DNA from: Cognatundibacterium luofuense
Lineage (GTDB): Bacteria; Pseudomonadota; Gammaproteobacteria; Burkholderiales; Burkholderiaceae_D
Direction of reading: 5' to 3'
DNA length: 64,000 nt
NCBI RefSeq assembly: GCF_018139685.1
Contig: NZ_JAGSPN010000003.1
Span: forward strand, 1-64,000
Shown: positions 8,539 through 17,708 of the stretch, piece after piece
Layout: each line of letters starts with the position of its first letter
Numbering within the stretch: the stretch's first letter is position 1
Translations under genes and position numbers: made by a program
The notes under the pieces: model-generated
Seen by the model: only the letters and a program-made list of their open reading frames with translations
Told to the model about the DNA's origin: nothing
Database searches by the model: none

Positions 8539-9473
8539 GCCGTTTCTCCGGTAATGGCGAATAATCCCTGCAGAGGATGAGAAACCCCGGCTGCCGACTG
8601 AATGCCCGTTGCCGGAATCTGCCCTTTCAGTACATGCTGCGCTTTACCCAGCTCTTCCAATATTACGGGATACGGCGGAATCGTGGCATCCCATTCCAGC
8701 AGCGTTGATACGCCACCAGTGCGCTGCATGGCCTGTGCATACAATTTCCACACAGCTTCCGGTACTGGCTGGTCATGGGTATCGATCAGGTAATCGCCGC
8801 AATCGGTCGGCCCTGCCAGATGAATTTGTACGATATGTTCAGCAGGCAGCGTATCGATGTATTCCTCTGCATCAAAACCGTGGTTATACGCAGAGACATA
8901 CACATTGTTAACATCCAGCAGCAATCCGCAGCCGGTTTCAGCACACAAGCTTGCCAGAAACTGCGCTTCACTGAAGGTGGAATGGCGGAACTGCAGATAG
9001 GTACTCGGATTTTCCAGAATCAGCGGCCGCTCCAGAATATCCTGTACGGTATGGATACGTCGTATCACATGCTGCAGACTTTCTTCGTTCAGCGGTAAAG
9101 GCAGCAGATCATGGGTATTGATGCCTGCCACGCCGGTCCAGCATAAATGATCCGACACCCAGACAGCGTTTAATTCGCGCGACAGTTCTTTCAGTTTTTG
9201 CAGATACAGCATATTCAGCGGATCGGTGCTGCCGATCGACATCGATACGCCATGCATCACAATCGCACATTGTTCACGGATCTGATCCAGCACGTAGCGC
9301 GAGTGTCCGTAGTTATCAATATAATTTTCAGAAATAATTTCAAACCAGCCGACACCCGCACCATGTTCCAGAATATGGGCGAAGTGCGGATGCCGCAGCC
9401 CCACGCCGGGGCCCAGGTCAGGCAGACCCAGGCGCGGCGGGGCAAAGTCGTGTGCAGACTTTGCAGTCATCAT
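8520..9473 (-). CDS. DUF692 multinuclear non-haem iron oxidative enzyme (BufB/MbnB-like)
   Basis: 317 residues, a TIM-barrel DUF692 protein of usual length. Recognisable metal-site motifs in order are WFEIISENYI, MHGVSMSIGS, WVSDHLCW, ENPSTY, LLLDVNNVYVSAYNHG, IHLAG and LLEWD. Characterised members (MbnB, TglH, BufB) bind two or three irons and oxidatively convert Cys residues of ribosomally made peptides into oxazolone/thioamide, thiooxazole or related groups. Its ATG overlaps the stop of the upstream Cys-rich gene (TGATG), which makes that protein the most obvious substrate. Confidence 0.92.
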   Translation of the reverse strand: MMTAKSAHDFAPPRLGLPDLGPGVGLRHPHFAHILEHGAGVGWFEIISENYIDNYGHSRYVLDQIREQCAIVMHGVSMSIGSTDPLNMLYLQKLKELSRELNAVWVSDHLCWTGVAGINTHDLLPLPLNEESLQHVIRRIHTVQDILERPLILENPSTYLQFRHSTFSEAQFLASLCAETGCGLLLDVNNVYVSAYNHGFDAEEYIDTLPAEHIVQIHLAGPTDCGDYLIDTHDQPVPEAVWKLYAQAMQRTGGVSTLLEWDATIPPYPVILEELGKAQHVLKGQIPATGIQSAAGVSHPLQGLFAITGETACTSLP

Positions 9474-11512
9474 CAGGTGGATGGCGGCATGGCGATACGC
9501 AAATCAGTCGGCGCGGGTTTGTCCGCAACCGGCAGGCCACGCTCCTTCATTACCCGCTGATAAGCTGCCCAGGCAATGTCATATACCGCATCACCGTTTG
9601 CAAAGTTCAGATTATCGGATGCCGGTAAAGGCTCTGATTTGTGTTCCGGTGTATCGGCAAAGTTATACAACTGCATAGCGCCGGACGACGGGAACAGTTG
9701 TGATGCGGAGATTGGCACCGCGCAGCCACCGAAGGATTTGCATTTGTTATCGCTGGGCGCACTGTACAGGCTGGCTGGCGGTTTCGGGCCGCCGCACAGA
9801 TTTTGTCCGTGGACCGCTGTTGGTGCGGCTGCTTTTGCAGATTGCCCGCAACTGCTGCCGCCGCATGAACCGCCACCGGAATCCGGCTGGACGAAGCCAC
9901 AGCCACCCTGTGCGTGACAACCATTGGAGCCGCGACAAGTGTGATACACCGCAATCGCTGCGCAATTCTGATCTTTCGCACCGGCATTCAGATCCATACC
10001 CTGACATGCGTGGTACAAGACAGCCGGATCAGGCAAAGGCACATCCACACTCAGATCCGGTGCTTTGCCGGTAATCGCCCAGCAGATCGAAATACGGTCA
10101 CCCGAACCCACCATGGATGGATACGGGAAATCCTGTTTTTGATTTTGCCAGTAAGTATTCAGCACTGATGTGATGCCATAGATTGATCCGGCGGAAACCT
10201 GACTCAGGGTCTGATAGGTGGCTTTCGCCAGTTTCAGCCGGTTCAGCGCGCCTGCCACGTCTTCCGGTGCAGGAATATTCTTATGCGCAGTCTCTGCATG
10301 GTATTCATGGTTGGTCAGCATTTCTTTTGTCCATACATGACCGGCAGCATGCCATTGCTCCCAGGTGATCAGACGCTCACCCACGATCTCGCTCGTCGAT
10401 TCGAGAATCGCTTTCACGGTCATAAACCGTTCATAGTGATCATATGCCGCACTGTCGAAACGGGCGACGGCTGTGGCAGATTCCACAGGCTTACCATCAC
10501 CGTTGTAGGATGGATAATCCACTTTCAGTGCGCTGTCAGATTCGCGGTAATCCGGCTGAACCACTTTCAGTAAATGATGACGGCGGTAAAAGCCGATGCC
10601 GGTGGCGTTGCCTTCGCCCTGATCGGTGATCGCACACATCATATCAATCGCTTTGGTGTGCTGGTCGCTGAGTTTATCTTCCGGATCGAACAGGGTTTTG
10701 AATTTCGGATATTCCGCTTCAGGATGGGATCCGCCCGGGCCGGAACGCACGTTGAACATATCCTGTTGCACAGCGGTACGCACAAACAGTTTATCCCACA
10801 GCGTTTGTCCATCTGTGTATTCGATACTGATGTACTTTGCGTAGCATTCGTACATATAGCCGATTGTGCCGAACATCGGTAAATCTGTGAAACCCTTGGC
10901 CGGCGTCCAGCCAGCAAACGGGACTTGCGGAAAGTATTTGTGCGCATTGGCACGCAATTGTTCGCGTGCCTGTTTTTCCGGTTGTTCGATGGCCAGAAAT
11001 AAGTCTGCCTGATTGTGATTCAGCGCTTCCAGATTGACGCGGACATGCTGATAGGAGTGCGTATCTTTCAGATTTACGATGCACGGAATTACAGAATTGT
11101 TTTCGCCGTAACAGGTCCAGCCGCGATTCTTATTTTGCAAACCGGAGCCACTGGTAAAGTCCGGCGTCACACCAATCGCCGTCGCCAGATTGGCTGCCAT
11201 TTGCAAATGCAGCATTTCCTGAATGAACACGCTGAAAATGATATTAAAAGCTTTCTGGTTTGCGGTATGCGGACGCGCAGTCGGTGCCAGACCGGGCCAT
11301 TCGCGGCCTTTATAGAACGTGTTGCCTTTGGAATTGATCTGATGCGTTCCCTGTATCGAATACATCGATGTCATATACAGCGGAATCGTAAACAATTCCA
11401 CGCTGACCGCTGCCTGCGCAATCGCGCGCACAGCTGCTGTATCGGTGGCCAGTAAATCCAGCGGCCGGTTCTTGATCGCTTCCTGCGGTGCTTCGGGTAA
11501 GGCTGCGTACAT
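9473..11512 (-). CDS. Ferritin-like domain protein with Cys-rich C-terminal tail
   Basis: 679 residues from the ATG preceded by AAGGAG; an alternative ATG 14 codons upstream lacks a good SD. The first 250 or so residues look like the ferritin-like fold of VioB-type proteins (VELFTIPLYMTSMYSI and the helix FSVFIQEMLHLQMAANLATA). A middle part of about 250 residues has no identified domain. Ten Cys follow between residues 503 and 597 in motifs CRGSNGCHAQGGC, SCGGSSC and NKCKSFGGC, recalling the Cys-rich repeats of DUF692 substrates, and then an 82-residue Cys-free end. No signal peptide. First gene of the operon with the DUF692 and DUF2063 genes. Best guess: an unusually large substrate fused to an enzyme. 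Could also be an enzyme whose tail merely binds metal. Confidence 0.8.
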   Translation of the reverse strand: MYAALPEAPQEAIKNRPLDLLATDTAAVRAIAQAAVSVELFTIPLYMTSMYSIQGTHQINSKGNTFYKGREWPGLAPTARPHTANQKAFNIIFSVFIQEMLHLQMAANLATAIGVTPDFTSGSGLQNKNRGWTCYGENNSVIPCIVNLKDTHSYQHVRVNLEALNHNQADLFLAIEQPEKQAREQLRANAHKYFPQVPFAGWTPAKGFTDLPMFGTIGYMYECYAKYISIEYTDGQTLWDKLFVRTAVQQDMFNVRSGPGGSHPEAEYPKFKTLFDPEDKLSDQHTKAIDMMCAITDQGEGNATGIGFYRRHHLLKVVQPDYRESDSALKVDYPSYNGDGKPVESATAVARFDSAAYDHYERFMTVKAILESTSEIVGERLITWEQWHAAGHVWTKEMLTNHEYHAETAHKNIPAPEDVAGALNRLKLAKATYQTLSQVSAGSIYGITSVLNTYWQNQKQDFPYPSMVGSGDRISICWAITGKAPDLSVDVPLPDPAVLYHACQGMDLNAGAKDQNCAAIAVYHTCRGSNGCHAQGGCGFVQPDSGGGSCGGSSCGQSAKAAAPTAVHGQNLCGGPKPPASLYSAPSDNKCKSFGGCAVPISASQLFPSSGAMQLYNFADTPEHKSEPLPASDNLNFANGDAVYDIAWAAYQRVMKERGLPVADKPAPTDLRIAMPPST

Positions 11513-12033
11513 AGAGTGTCTCCTTGACTGGCAAAAGGTGAATACAGCTGGCAAGACGTCTTAGCGATGCTTCAGCAACAGCGGATCTGAGTGTAATGTA
11601 CACAGAAAAAAACTTTGTTAATTCACAAATTATGCGATTTCACATGCGTGAAATCTGTCATCATAAAACATGAACTTATTTTTAATTTACACGTTAAATA
11701 GTAAAAAAATCCGGATCAGAACAATCCCGTTTTCCTTGCAAGTGTTGTTTTGAAAAAATAAAAAATGAGAGCGTCCGGCACCCTGAAAGCAGATAACTTT
11801 CAGCATCCGTCTGTCCGGAAAATCCGGCAAATCCTTGCCGCTTACTTGCGGTGTTTAACGTGTCGCTTACGTGACAGAAAGCGGAAATATCCGTTTTCAA
11901 AACTGAGCTGGCTGCATAGCAAGTGTTGCGCGGCTTCGACAATCAAGACGGATTATGTTTCTATTGTGCAAGTTATAGTGAAATTTGATTATAAAATGCA
12001 CAATTCGTGAATCAAATGATAAGGATGCAGGAC
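11513..12033. other. Shared upstream region of the Cys-rich operon and a broken exported-protein gene
   Basis: Divergent intergenic region without a gene. It is AT-rich near 11610-11710. An inverted repeat ATTTGATT (11983-11990) / AATCAAAT (12010-12017) lies just upstream of the plus-strand reading frame at 12034. Confidence 0.4.
11636..11655. promoter_or_regulatory. 20-bp palindrome upstream of the Cys-rich/DUF692 operon
   Basis: GATTTCAC-ATGC-GTGAAATC is a perfect 8-bp inverted repeat about 125 bp upstream of the operon's first codon. Its length and symmetry suit a dimeric regulator. The regulator is not identifiable here. Confidence 0.4.
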
Positions 12034-12432
12034 ATGAAGCGAATTTTTCAGGCAATCGCACTGACCGGCTTGTAGTCAGCGACTGCACAACTGAGTATGG
12101 CTGCGGATAATTACACGGATGCAATGGCGCAGGGAAAGGCCGATGCAACCAATCCGGCTACCCGCGCCTGGTATCTGAATGAAATGCGTCCGGCGTTTTC
12201 GCGTCTGGTCGGGCCTGCGCTGGTGGAATGTGTCGGAAAAACGAATTATTCGATGGCGAACGGCATTGGTCTGGTATTCAGCGTTACCCCGACAGGGGAT
12301 GCAAAGCAGATTTTCTGGAAAGCTGAAAATAACTTTACCGGTTGTGTTGGTGAAAAAATCAAAACCCTGAAATTTCCGGCGTCCCCGGTGGATGAATTCT
12401 ATTTCGGACTGGAAATCGGTGCTGCACAGTAA
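12034..12432 (+). pseudogene. Exported small protein with an amber codon in its signal peptide
   Basis: After SD AAGGA the frame opens with MKRIFQAIALTGL, is stopped by TAG at 12073-12075, and continues in the same frame through a typical signal-peptide end into a mature protein of about 110 residues. The mature part has two Cys (VECVGK, TGCVGE) and a shape like TonB/AgmX C-terminal folds: a Cys-anchored beta-rich domain in which the second Cys closes a loop. Translation from the internal ATG at 12097 would give a cytosolic product without a signal peptide. Either a recent pseudogene or a sequencing or assembly error. Function unknown. Confidence 0.65.
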
Positions 12433-12537
12433 GCACGAATTCTCACCAATAGAAATACAGTAAGCTCCGCGCTGATGACTGGAAATTTATCTGATCTCAG
12501 CGCGCAGTGAATTTAAGGTGAGACAACGTGCGGCAGC

Positions 12538-13017
12538 TCAGTCCGCGCGGCTCATTTGCATAATCCAGTTGGTTTCCCAGTTTTTTCCCTGATCGTCAGA
12601 CATCGCCTGTTCCCAGCGCGGTGTGTCGGTGTGGGTATCCGACCAGGTATAACGCACCAGTATCGGTTTACCGTCCAGGGTATCTTCACCGGTGAAAACA
12701 CCTGTGCCATTCTCGAAGCGACCAACCACCGGTGGCTGTAAATAGCCGCGTGCATCCAGACCACCGCTCAGATTATCCAGCCAGTAAATTGACCATAACT
12801 GCGTGCGCGGATCAAAAATTCTCAGAGACATACCGGTAAAACCGGGTCGCCAGTCATCTGCCACAAAATCATCGTAGTTGCCGATACCGCCGGGCAGCGC
12901 CTTGTTGTGCTGCACTGCTGTGAAGCTTTCCCATTCCTGACATCCCTGCAGCCGCGCTTTCAAACGCTGGTTTTCCACCTTCCAGCGGCCAAGATAAAAA
13001 TCGAAGTCTTTATTCAT
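12538..13017 (-). CDS. DUF1579-like protein
   Basis: 159 residues with the N-terminal FDFYLGRWKVEN pattern and IYWLDN, as in small beta-barrel proteins of the DUF1579/lipocalin-like type that are often annotated only as hypothetical. It overlaps the 3' end of the NIPSNAP-like gene by 8 nt, so the pair is an operon. It has no signal peptide. Probably binds a small ligand or acts on one; the substrate is unknown. Confidence 0.7.
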   Translation of the reverse strand: MNKDFDFYLGRWKVENQRLKARLQGCQEWESFTAVQHNKALPGGIGNYDDFVADDWRPGFTGMSLRIFDPRTQLWSIYWLDNLSGGLDARGYLQPPVVGRFENGTGVFTGEDTLDGKPILVRYTWSDTHTDTPRWEQAMSDDQGKNWETNWIMQMSRAD

Positions 13018-13354
13018 GATTTACCTTTGTAAAGATATTTGTTAACACTGAGCGCTGCTGCAAAAAATCCACCGAAGATTCGATGCAGTCAAGAATCGCA
13101 GCGCGTGGCCCCTCGCGCCATGCAGCACTGCTGTAAAACGCTTGCTGGCTTTGCTCACGGTCTGCCAGATCCTGATAAGCGCGTATCAGTACATAGTGTT
13201 CCGGCTTATCGAGTGATGCACCGACATAAACAACTTCGCATCCGCTGCTGCGCAGTAAAGGTAAGGATTGCTCCTGCATCAGTTTTTCAAACGTTTGTGC
13301 TTTGCCCGCATGCAGCCGGTAGCAACGCATTTCTATCAGTGGTTTTTCATGCAT
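13010..13354 (-). CDS. NIPSNAP-family protein
   Basis: 114 residues from the ATG preceded by GGGAG; a start seven codons upstream is less likely. MRCYRLHAGKAQTFEKLM and the ferredoxin-like alpha-beta dimer pattern are typical of the NIPSNAP family. Its partner gene is the overlapping DUF1579-like gene, and an AsnC-type regulator is transcribed in the opposite direction 116 bp away. NIPSNAP proteins have no firmly established bacterial role. The context suggests a small catabolic or detoxification unit. Confidence 0.78.
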   Translation of the reverse strand: MHEKPLIEMRCYRLHAGKAQTFEKLMQEQSLPLLRSSGCEVVYVGASLDKPEHYVLIRAYQDLADREQSQQAFYSSAAWREGPRAAILDCIESSVDFLQQRSVLTNIFTKVNHE

Positions 13355-13470
13355 AGATGCTCCCTGTGAAAGCAATCATGGTAAAGTCAGCAGCGGTTTT
13401 CACCCATAGAAAAACCAAGGTTTTCGGCGGGTGCTGGCCGCAAAAATGAAAGAAAAACAGGAGACAGACT

Positions 13471-13929
13471 TTGAATTTTGAACTGGACGCGTATGACCGC
13501 AAAATTCTGGCGCTGATGCAGGAAGATGCGCGGCTCAGTTACTCAGAACTGGGGCGTCGCATACATCTGACTTCGCCGGCCGTAGCGGAGCGGATCAGAC
13601 GACTGGAAGAGCAGGGTGTGATACGCGGTTATGGTGTGCAGCTGAACTTGCGTAAGCTGGGGTACAGCTTTGAAGCGCTGATTCAGGTCACGGTGCGCTC
13701 GCATGCGGAACTGGACAGCTGGGCGGAAAGCCATCCGGAGGTGCTGGCGGTACATGCCACCACCGGCACTTATTGTGCCTTGCTGCATGTGGCGCTGTGT
13801 TCGCCGGAACATTTACAGGCCATCCTGAAAGCACTGGGTGAGCTCGGAACCAGCACTACCTCAGTGGTGTTGTCCAGCCAGCATGAAACGCGGCCGCGTC
13901 TGCCTGCCGATCAGATTCGCTACGAATGA
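13471..13929 (+). CDS. Lrp/AsnC-family transcriptional regulator
   Basis: 152 residues starting at a TTG preceded by GGAG at good spacing. The N-terminal winged helix-turn-helix (LDAYDRKILALMQEDARLSY, then LTSPAVAERIRRLEEQGVI) is followed by the ligand-binding RAM domain, with HATTGTYCALLHV in the dimer region. Standard length. Placed head-to-head with the NIPSNAP/DUF1579 pair and therefore its probable regulator. It overlaps the convergent GFA gene by 10 nt. Confidence 0.93.
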   Translation: MNFELDAYDRKILALMQEDARLSYSELGRRIHLTSPAVAERIRRLEEQGVIRGYGVQLNLRKLGYSFEALIQVTVRSHAELDSWAESHPEVLAVHATTGTYCALLHVALCSPEHLQAILKALGELGTSTTSVVLSSQHETRPRLPADQIRYE

Positions 13930-14318
13930 TGTTCCACATCGCCGGGTATCGTCACCCAGCGATGTTTGCGCTCTTCATATACGGAAAACGCCGGTGGCGG
14001 AAATGCCGGATCGGCAAAAGCGCCAACCGGAATCGCGATATGCGGATCATCTTCCTGCCCGTGATAAAACACGGTGGCACCGCACTGCGCACAAAAATGA
14101 AAATCCACGGCATTGCCGTCATCTGAAATGCGGGTGTAGACGCGGCTTTCACCGCGAATCTGCACCTGCGCACGCGGAAACCGTGCCTGCATCCCGAACA
14201 CGCTGCCGGTACGGCGCTGGCAGGCTAAGCAGTGGCAAACAGAAATCCTGACCGGATCACCGCTGGTGGTCGCTTGCAATTGCCCGCAACTGCAGGCAGC
14301 GTTTCTGGTTGTCATCAT
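13920..14318 (-). CDS. GFA-family zinc protein
   Basis: 132 residues with the Cys pattern of the GFA (Gfa/CENP-V) fold: CSCGQL, CHCLACQRRTGSVFG and FCAQCGA, which hold two zinc ions. Named after a Paracoccus protein reported to act on formaldehyde-glutathione adducts. Most relatives have no proven activity, so a precise reaction should not be assigned. It overlaps the end of the AsnC-type gene on the opposite strand. Confidence 0.88.
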   Translation of the reverse strand: MMTTRNAACSCGQLQATTSGDPVRISVCHCLACQRRTGSVFGMQARFPRAQVQIRGESRVYTRISDDGNAVDFHFCAQCGATVFYHGQEDDPHIAIPVGAFADPAFPPPAFSVYEERKHRWVTIPGDVEHHS

Positions 14319-14376
14319 CGTTTTCCTTTGCCGGATTCAACGCCACGCCGTATTGCGTATTTGCATATGGGTATGC

Positions 14377-16290
14377 TTATGAGCTCTGCGGTTTTGCCGC
14401 TTTGGTCTTGATTTTATCTACAGTGCCGGAGCGCAGATACAGCACTCTTGCTTCCAGTGCTTTTTCGATCTGTTTCATGGCTTTTTGAAAGCGCGGATAT
14501 TCTTCCGCAGCACACCATGAGCGATCTGAATCAATACCAAAATGGCGTTTCGTTACTATGGTTTGTCCGCGCTGTTCGTAACGAATATCTGCAAATACCG
14601 GGCCGCTGTTCAGGCGCACATTTTTCGGCAGATAAATTGCTTTCAGCGACGGTGCCAGCACCATTTCCGTTTCATCCCGGATTTCAAATGAATTGCATTT
14701 GAAGTCGGTGGAGCGCTGGCTTTCATTGTAGCGTTTCATAATGCCATCCAGATTCACCGGACCATCCAGTGCAGGCAGCATTAATACGGCGGCGGCTTCC
14801 GGCTGAGAAATCATATTATTCAGATTTTCTTCGAAACGATAATCAAAGCCGGATTTGTCCGCAGGCGCTTCGGCAATCAGTTCCGCCGAACCGGACAGCG
14901 TATTACTGTTCAGATAATTGCGCGCCCAGTTCGCCTCATTGCCGCGTCCTATGCCATCCAGAAATTCACGGTTAATCACAGCGGCAAGTCCTTTGCCGCC
15001 GATACGGGTTACCCGCTTCCATTCACCGTTAACACCAACAGTTGTTTTTGTCTGGCGAATCGCACTCAGATCGGCTGCGCGTAAGGCTGGAGTTTCTGTG
15101 ACTTTTTCAAAGCCCTTGGTGATCAGTACCGGATGGCCACGGTCAAATTCCGGCAGCATGCCGAAAGGCGTGGTATCCGAGGTCGAATCCAGATACATAT
15201 GCAGACCGGGCAGATAATTGATCGCGTGGTTAAACCAGAACACTGGTAGCGGTGGCAAGGTGTAATTGTCATTATCGGCATCGATCATGACCTGAGATGC
15301 TTCAATACCGGCGGCACCGAGCATTGCTTCCAGCAAAGTCGCGTGGTCTTTGCAATCACCGTATAAGCGTTCAAGGATCGTATCCGTGTCATTCGGCACC
15401 ATGCCACCGTCACCGATATAACTGGCGACATAACGGATGTTTTTGCGCACCCAGTCATACAAAACACGGGCTTTTTCACGGTCTTCCGTGATGCCCTCCG
15501 TCAGTTGCGCGGTCAGTTTTCTGACCTTTTCACTGAGGATGGTTTTTTCGGCGGCGCCCTGCTGATACGCCTGGGCAATCGCTTTCCAGTCCGCGAAAGT
15601 CGTCATCATCAGATGCGGCGTGTACTGCCAGTTATTGATGACACCAAAATCACCCTGCGTCACTTTGGTATTTTCAAACTGCCATACCAATTGACGAGTG
15701 CCGTCTTTGGTCTGATCCTGCACCGGCTGCAGTTCATGTGCCACGAATTGCAGTTTCAGCGCCGCCGGAAACTCCAGCGTGAAACGGGTGTTTTCACGAA
15801 TCACGTCACGCCCGAAGTAATAGGCTTCGGAATGACCGCCCGGCAAATCAGTTTTTGAGCGCTGATACACATAATGCAAATGAATCGCATCGCCCACCGC
15901 CAGCTTGGGAAAGGTCATCTGTGTCAGTTGTTGCTCCGGATAAGAAACACCACCCAGCATACCCTGTTGCACCTTCCGGTCGGCATCCGCTACCGGAATC
16001 ACCGTGCCATCCGCTTTCAGCGTTTCTGCCGCTGTAATCGTGAGCTGGTTTTTATCCTTGTTTGCGGTCAGATACTGCTGGATTAACTGCTTGACGCCCG
16101 TGTCATCAATCGCACGGATAATGAAATCCCTTTCGGTACGCGGCAGGCCATCGGCATTCATTCTGACCGTGTAATGATCTTTCAGGTAGCGGATGTGGCC
16201 CTGATCTGCAACCTCTTCAGCGCAGGCAGGATGGATGGCGGACAAAATGATGTAGCTGGCGACAAGGGCCGTGACAGGGCGAAAATGCAT
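14377..16290 (-). CDS. Exported DUF3857 / transglutaminase-like protein
   Basis: 637 residues from the ATG that gives a clean 24-residue signal peptide ending PACA-EE; an ATG 16 codons upstream is possible and neither has a strong SD. The N-terminal half (about 50-210) is a DUF3857 beta domain. The transglutaminase-like core (about 270-400) shows a Cys/His/Asp triad in LYGDCKDHATLLEAM, WFNHAI and YLDSTSD. A beta-rich C-terminal domain of unknown role follows. The family is found in the cell envelope of Gram-negatives. The catalytic activity (crosslinking or proteolysis) is unproven. Confidence 0.88.
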   Translation of the reverse strand: MHFRPVTALVASYIILSAIHPACAEEVADQGHIRYLKDHYTVRMNADGLPRTERDFIIRAIDDTGVKQLIQQYLTANKDKNQLTITAAETLKADGTVIPVADADRKVQQGMLGGVSYPEQQLTQMTFPKLAVGDAIHLHYVYQRSKTDLPGGHSEAYYFGRDVIRENTRFTLEFPAALKLQFVAHELQPVQDQTKDGTRQLVWQFENTKVTQGDFGVINNWQYTPHLMMTTFADWKAIAQAYQQGAAEKTILSEKVRKLTAQLTEGITEDREKARVLYDWVRKNIRYVASYIGDGGMVPNDTDTILERLYGDCKDHATLLEAMLGAAGIEASQVMIDADNDNYTLPPLPVFWFNHAINYLPGLHMYLDSTSDTTPFGMLPEFDRGHPVLITKGFEKVTETPALRAADLSAIRQTKTTVGVNGEWKRVTRIGGKGLAAVINREFLDGIGRGNEANWARNYLNSNTLSGSAELIAEAPADKSGFDYRFEENLNNMISQPEAAAVLMLPALDGPVNLDGIMKRYNESQRSTDFKCNSFEIRDETEMVLAPSLKAIYLPKNVRLNSGPVFADIRYEQRGQTIVTKRHFGIDSDRSWCAAEEYPRFQKAMKQIEKALEARVLYLRSGTVDKIKTKAAKPQSS

Positions 16291-16874
16291 GTTCAGTGGA
16301 CAGGTGAGGCGATGTAAATAGTAGCGGTCATGTTGCATTCGCCGTTTGTTACCGTTGCGCGAGCGAATGATGAAACAGACTCTCTTTTTTTACCCAAGTT
16401 CATAGGCTCGCAGTAAAAAGTGTGTGAATGGTATCAGAGATGCAATTATTTTTGCATTTTGCTGAGTATCGCTGCCAAGTGCTGTGTAAATGGCGGCTTT
16501 TTTCGTCAACAGGACGTCCGGTACGGTTCCGTTTTTTTCAGGAAAAAGACGGTTTTCCCTCTGAAGGTGAGGAATTTGAATAGCTTACTTTTTCTCGGGT
16601 GAGGAAAAAGAATACGCTGGCGCAGGATGTGATTTCTGGCTCATTCCGCGCCGGAAAGCGGCATTCCTCTCCTCTCGATGGCCGTGAAACCCCGATTTAA
16701 ACGATTGCGCGGCCCTTTTCAGGATTGATGAGCGGCTTTTACCCTGCGATTTATTTGCAAAAGGAAGGGAAAGGTTGCGCAGATTTTTTCAAAGGTGAGG
16801 AATTTGAATAGTCCGGCGGCCTACTTTTCACCGGAAACCCTGTTGAATGCCTCAAAACAGCCGGAATTTAGCCG
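16291..16874. other. Gene-free stretch with a 20-nt direct repeat
   Basis: No supported gene. AAGGTGAGGAATTTGAATAG occurs twice (about 16564-16583 and 16791-16810). This may be a remnant of another intergenic element. Confidence 0.45.
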
Positions 16875-16958
16875 TTTTGCGGATTCCGGCATAGCGATCC
16901 GGCGGTCGTCGGCAGAAAGTCTGGCTCTGCGGGAATGGTCGATGCGGTGTTCTGCATA
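16875..16958 (+). repeat. Dispersed intergenic repeat, copy 5
   Basis: Core GGTCGTCGGCAGAAAGTCTG with closing arm ATGCGGTGTTCTGCATA; the left arm is diverged (TTGCGGATTCCGGCATA). Confidence 0.8.
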
Positions 16959-17060
16959 CTGTGTGGTCAAAAATTGCGCGGCTGTTACTGTTTTTTTAAG
17001 TGATTTTCAGGCAAGGTGGATAGCGGATTTGTTCTCACCATGAAAATGAAGGAGCCCGCG

Positions 17061-17645
17061 ATGGATCAGAACCTGAAAGACTTGTTGTCGGAACTGGAGC
17101 AGTTTGGCAAAGATAATGATGCGCAACACAGCGAGCGCCCGCGTCGCATGCTGAACATCACCCGCGATACCGGCGAACTGCTGGCGGTGCTGATTCGTTC
17201 CACCAATGCGAAACGGATTCTGGAAATCGGGACGTCGAATGGCTATTCCACCCTGTGGCTGGCGTGGGCTGCCAAAGCGAACCACGGCAGTGTGACCACG
17301 CTGGAATATTCCGACAGCAAAGTCGCTCTCGCCGCCGCCAACTTCCGGCGCGCCGGTTTGCAGGACCTGATTCAGCAACAGCACACCGAAGCCGGAGCAT
17401 GGCTGCGGGACATGGCGGATCACAGCGTCGATTTGCTGTTTCTGGATTCCGAACGCAGCGAATACACAGGCTGGTGGCCGCAACTGAAGCGCGTGCTGCG
17501 CCCCGGCGGTTTACTGGTGGTCGATAACGCTACTTCGCATGCTGCCGAAATGACGGAATTTTTTGCGCTGGTCACTGCCGACACCGAATTCACCTGCTGC
17601 ACCGTGCCAGTGGGGAACGGGGAGTTTCTGGCGACGCGCGCATAG
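17061..17645 (+). CDS. O-methyltransferase-like SAM-dependent methyltransferase
   Basis: 194 residues from the ATG with AAGGAG at good spacing; in-frame starts up to 15 codons upstream are less likely. Class I Rossmann fold: motif I ILEIGTSNGYSTLWL, the acidic strand TLEYS, and VDLLFLDS followed by LRPGGLLVVDNA as in catechol-O-methyltransferase-like (methyltransferase family 3/24) proteins. The metal-binding Asp and Asn of that family appear as LFLDSERSEY and VDNAT. Substrate unknown. It is monocistronic or weakly linked to the next gene. Confidence 0.88.
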   Translation: MDQNLKDLLSELEQFGKDNDAQHSERPRRMLNITRDTGELLAVLIRSTNAKRILEIGTSNGYSTLWLAWAAKANHGSVTTLEYSDSKVALAAANFRRAGLQDLIQQQHTEAGAWLRDMADHSVDLLFLDSERSEYTGWWPQLKRVLRPGGLLVVDNATSHAAEMTEFFALVTADTEFTCCTVPVGNGEFLATRA

Positions 17646-17708
17646 TTGCAAGCCGCATTTGTTTGCAGCAATGGCATAGGTACGGATTCTTATTATTTTC
17701 ATGTCCCG

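Noticed and set aside
12467-12503. Hairpin CGCGCTGA / TCAGCGCG as terminator
   Set aside because: Large loop and no T-run on either strand.
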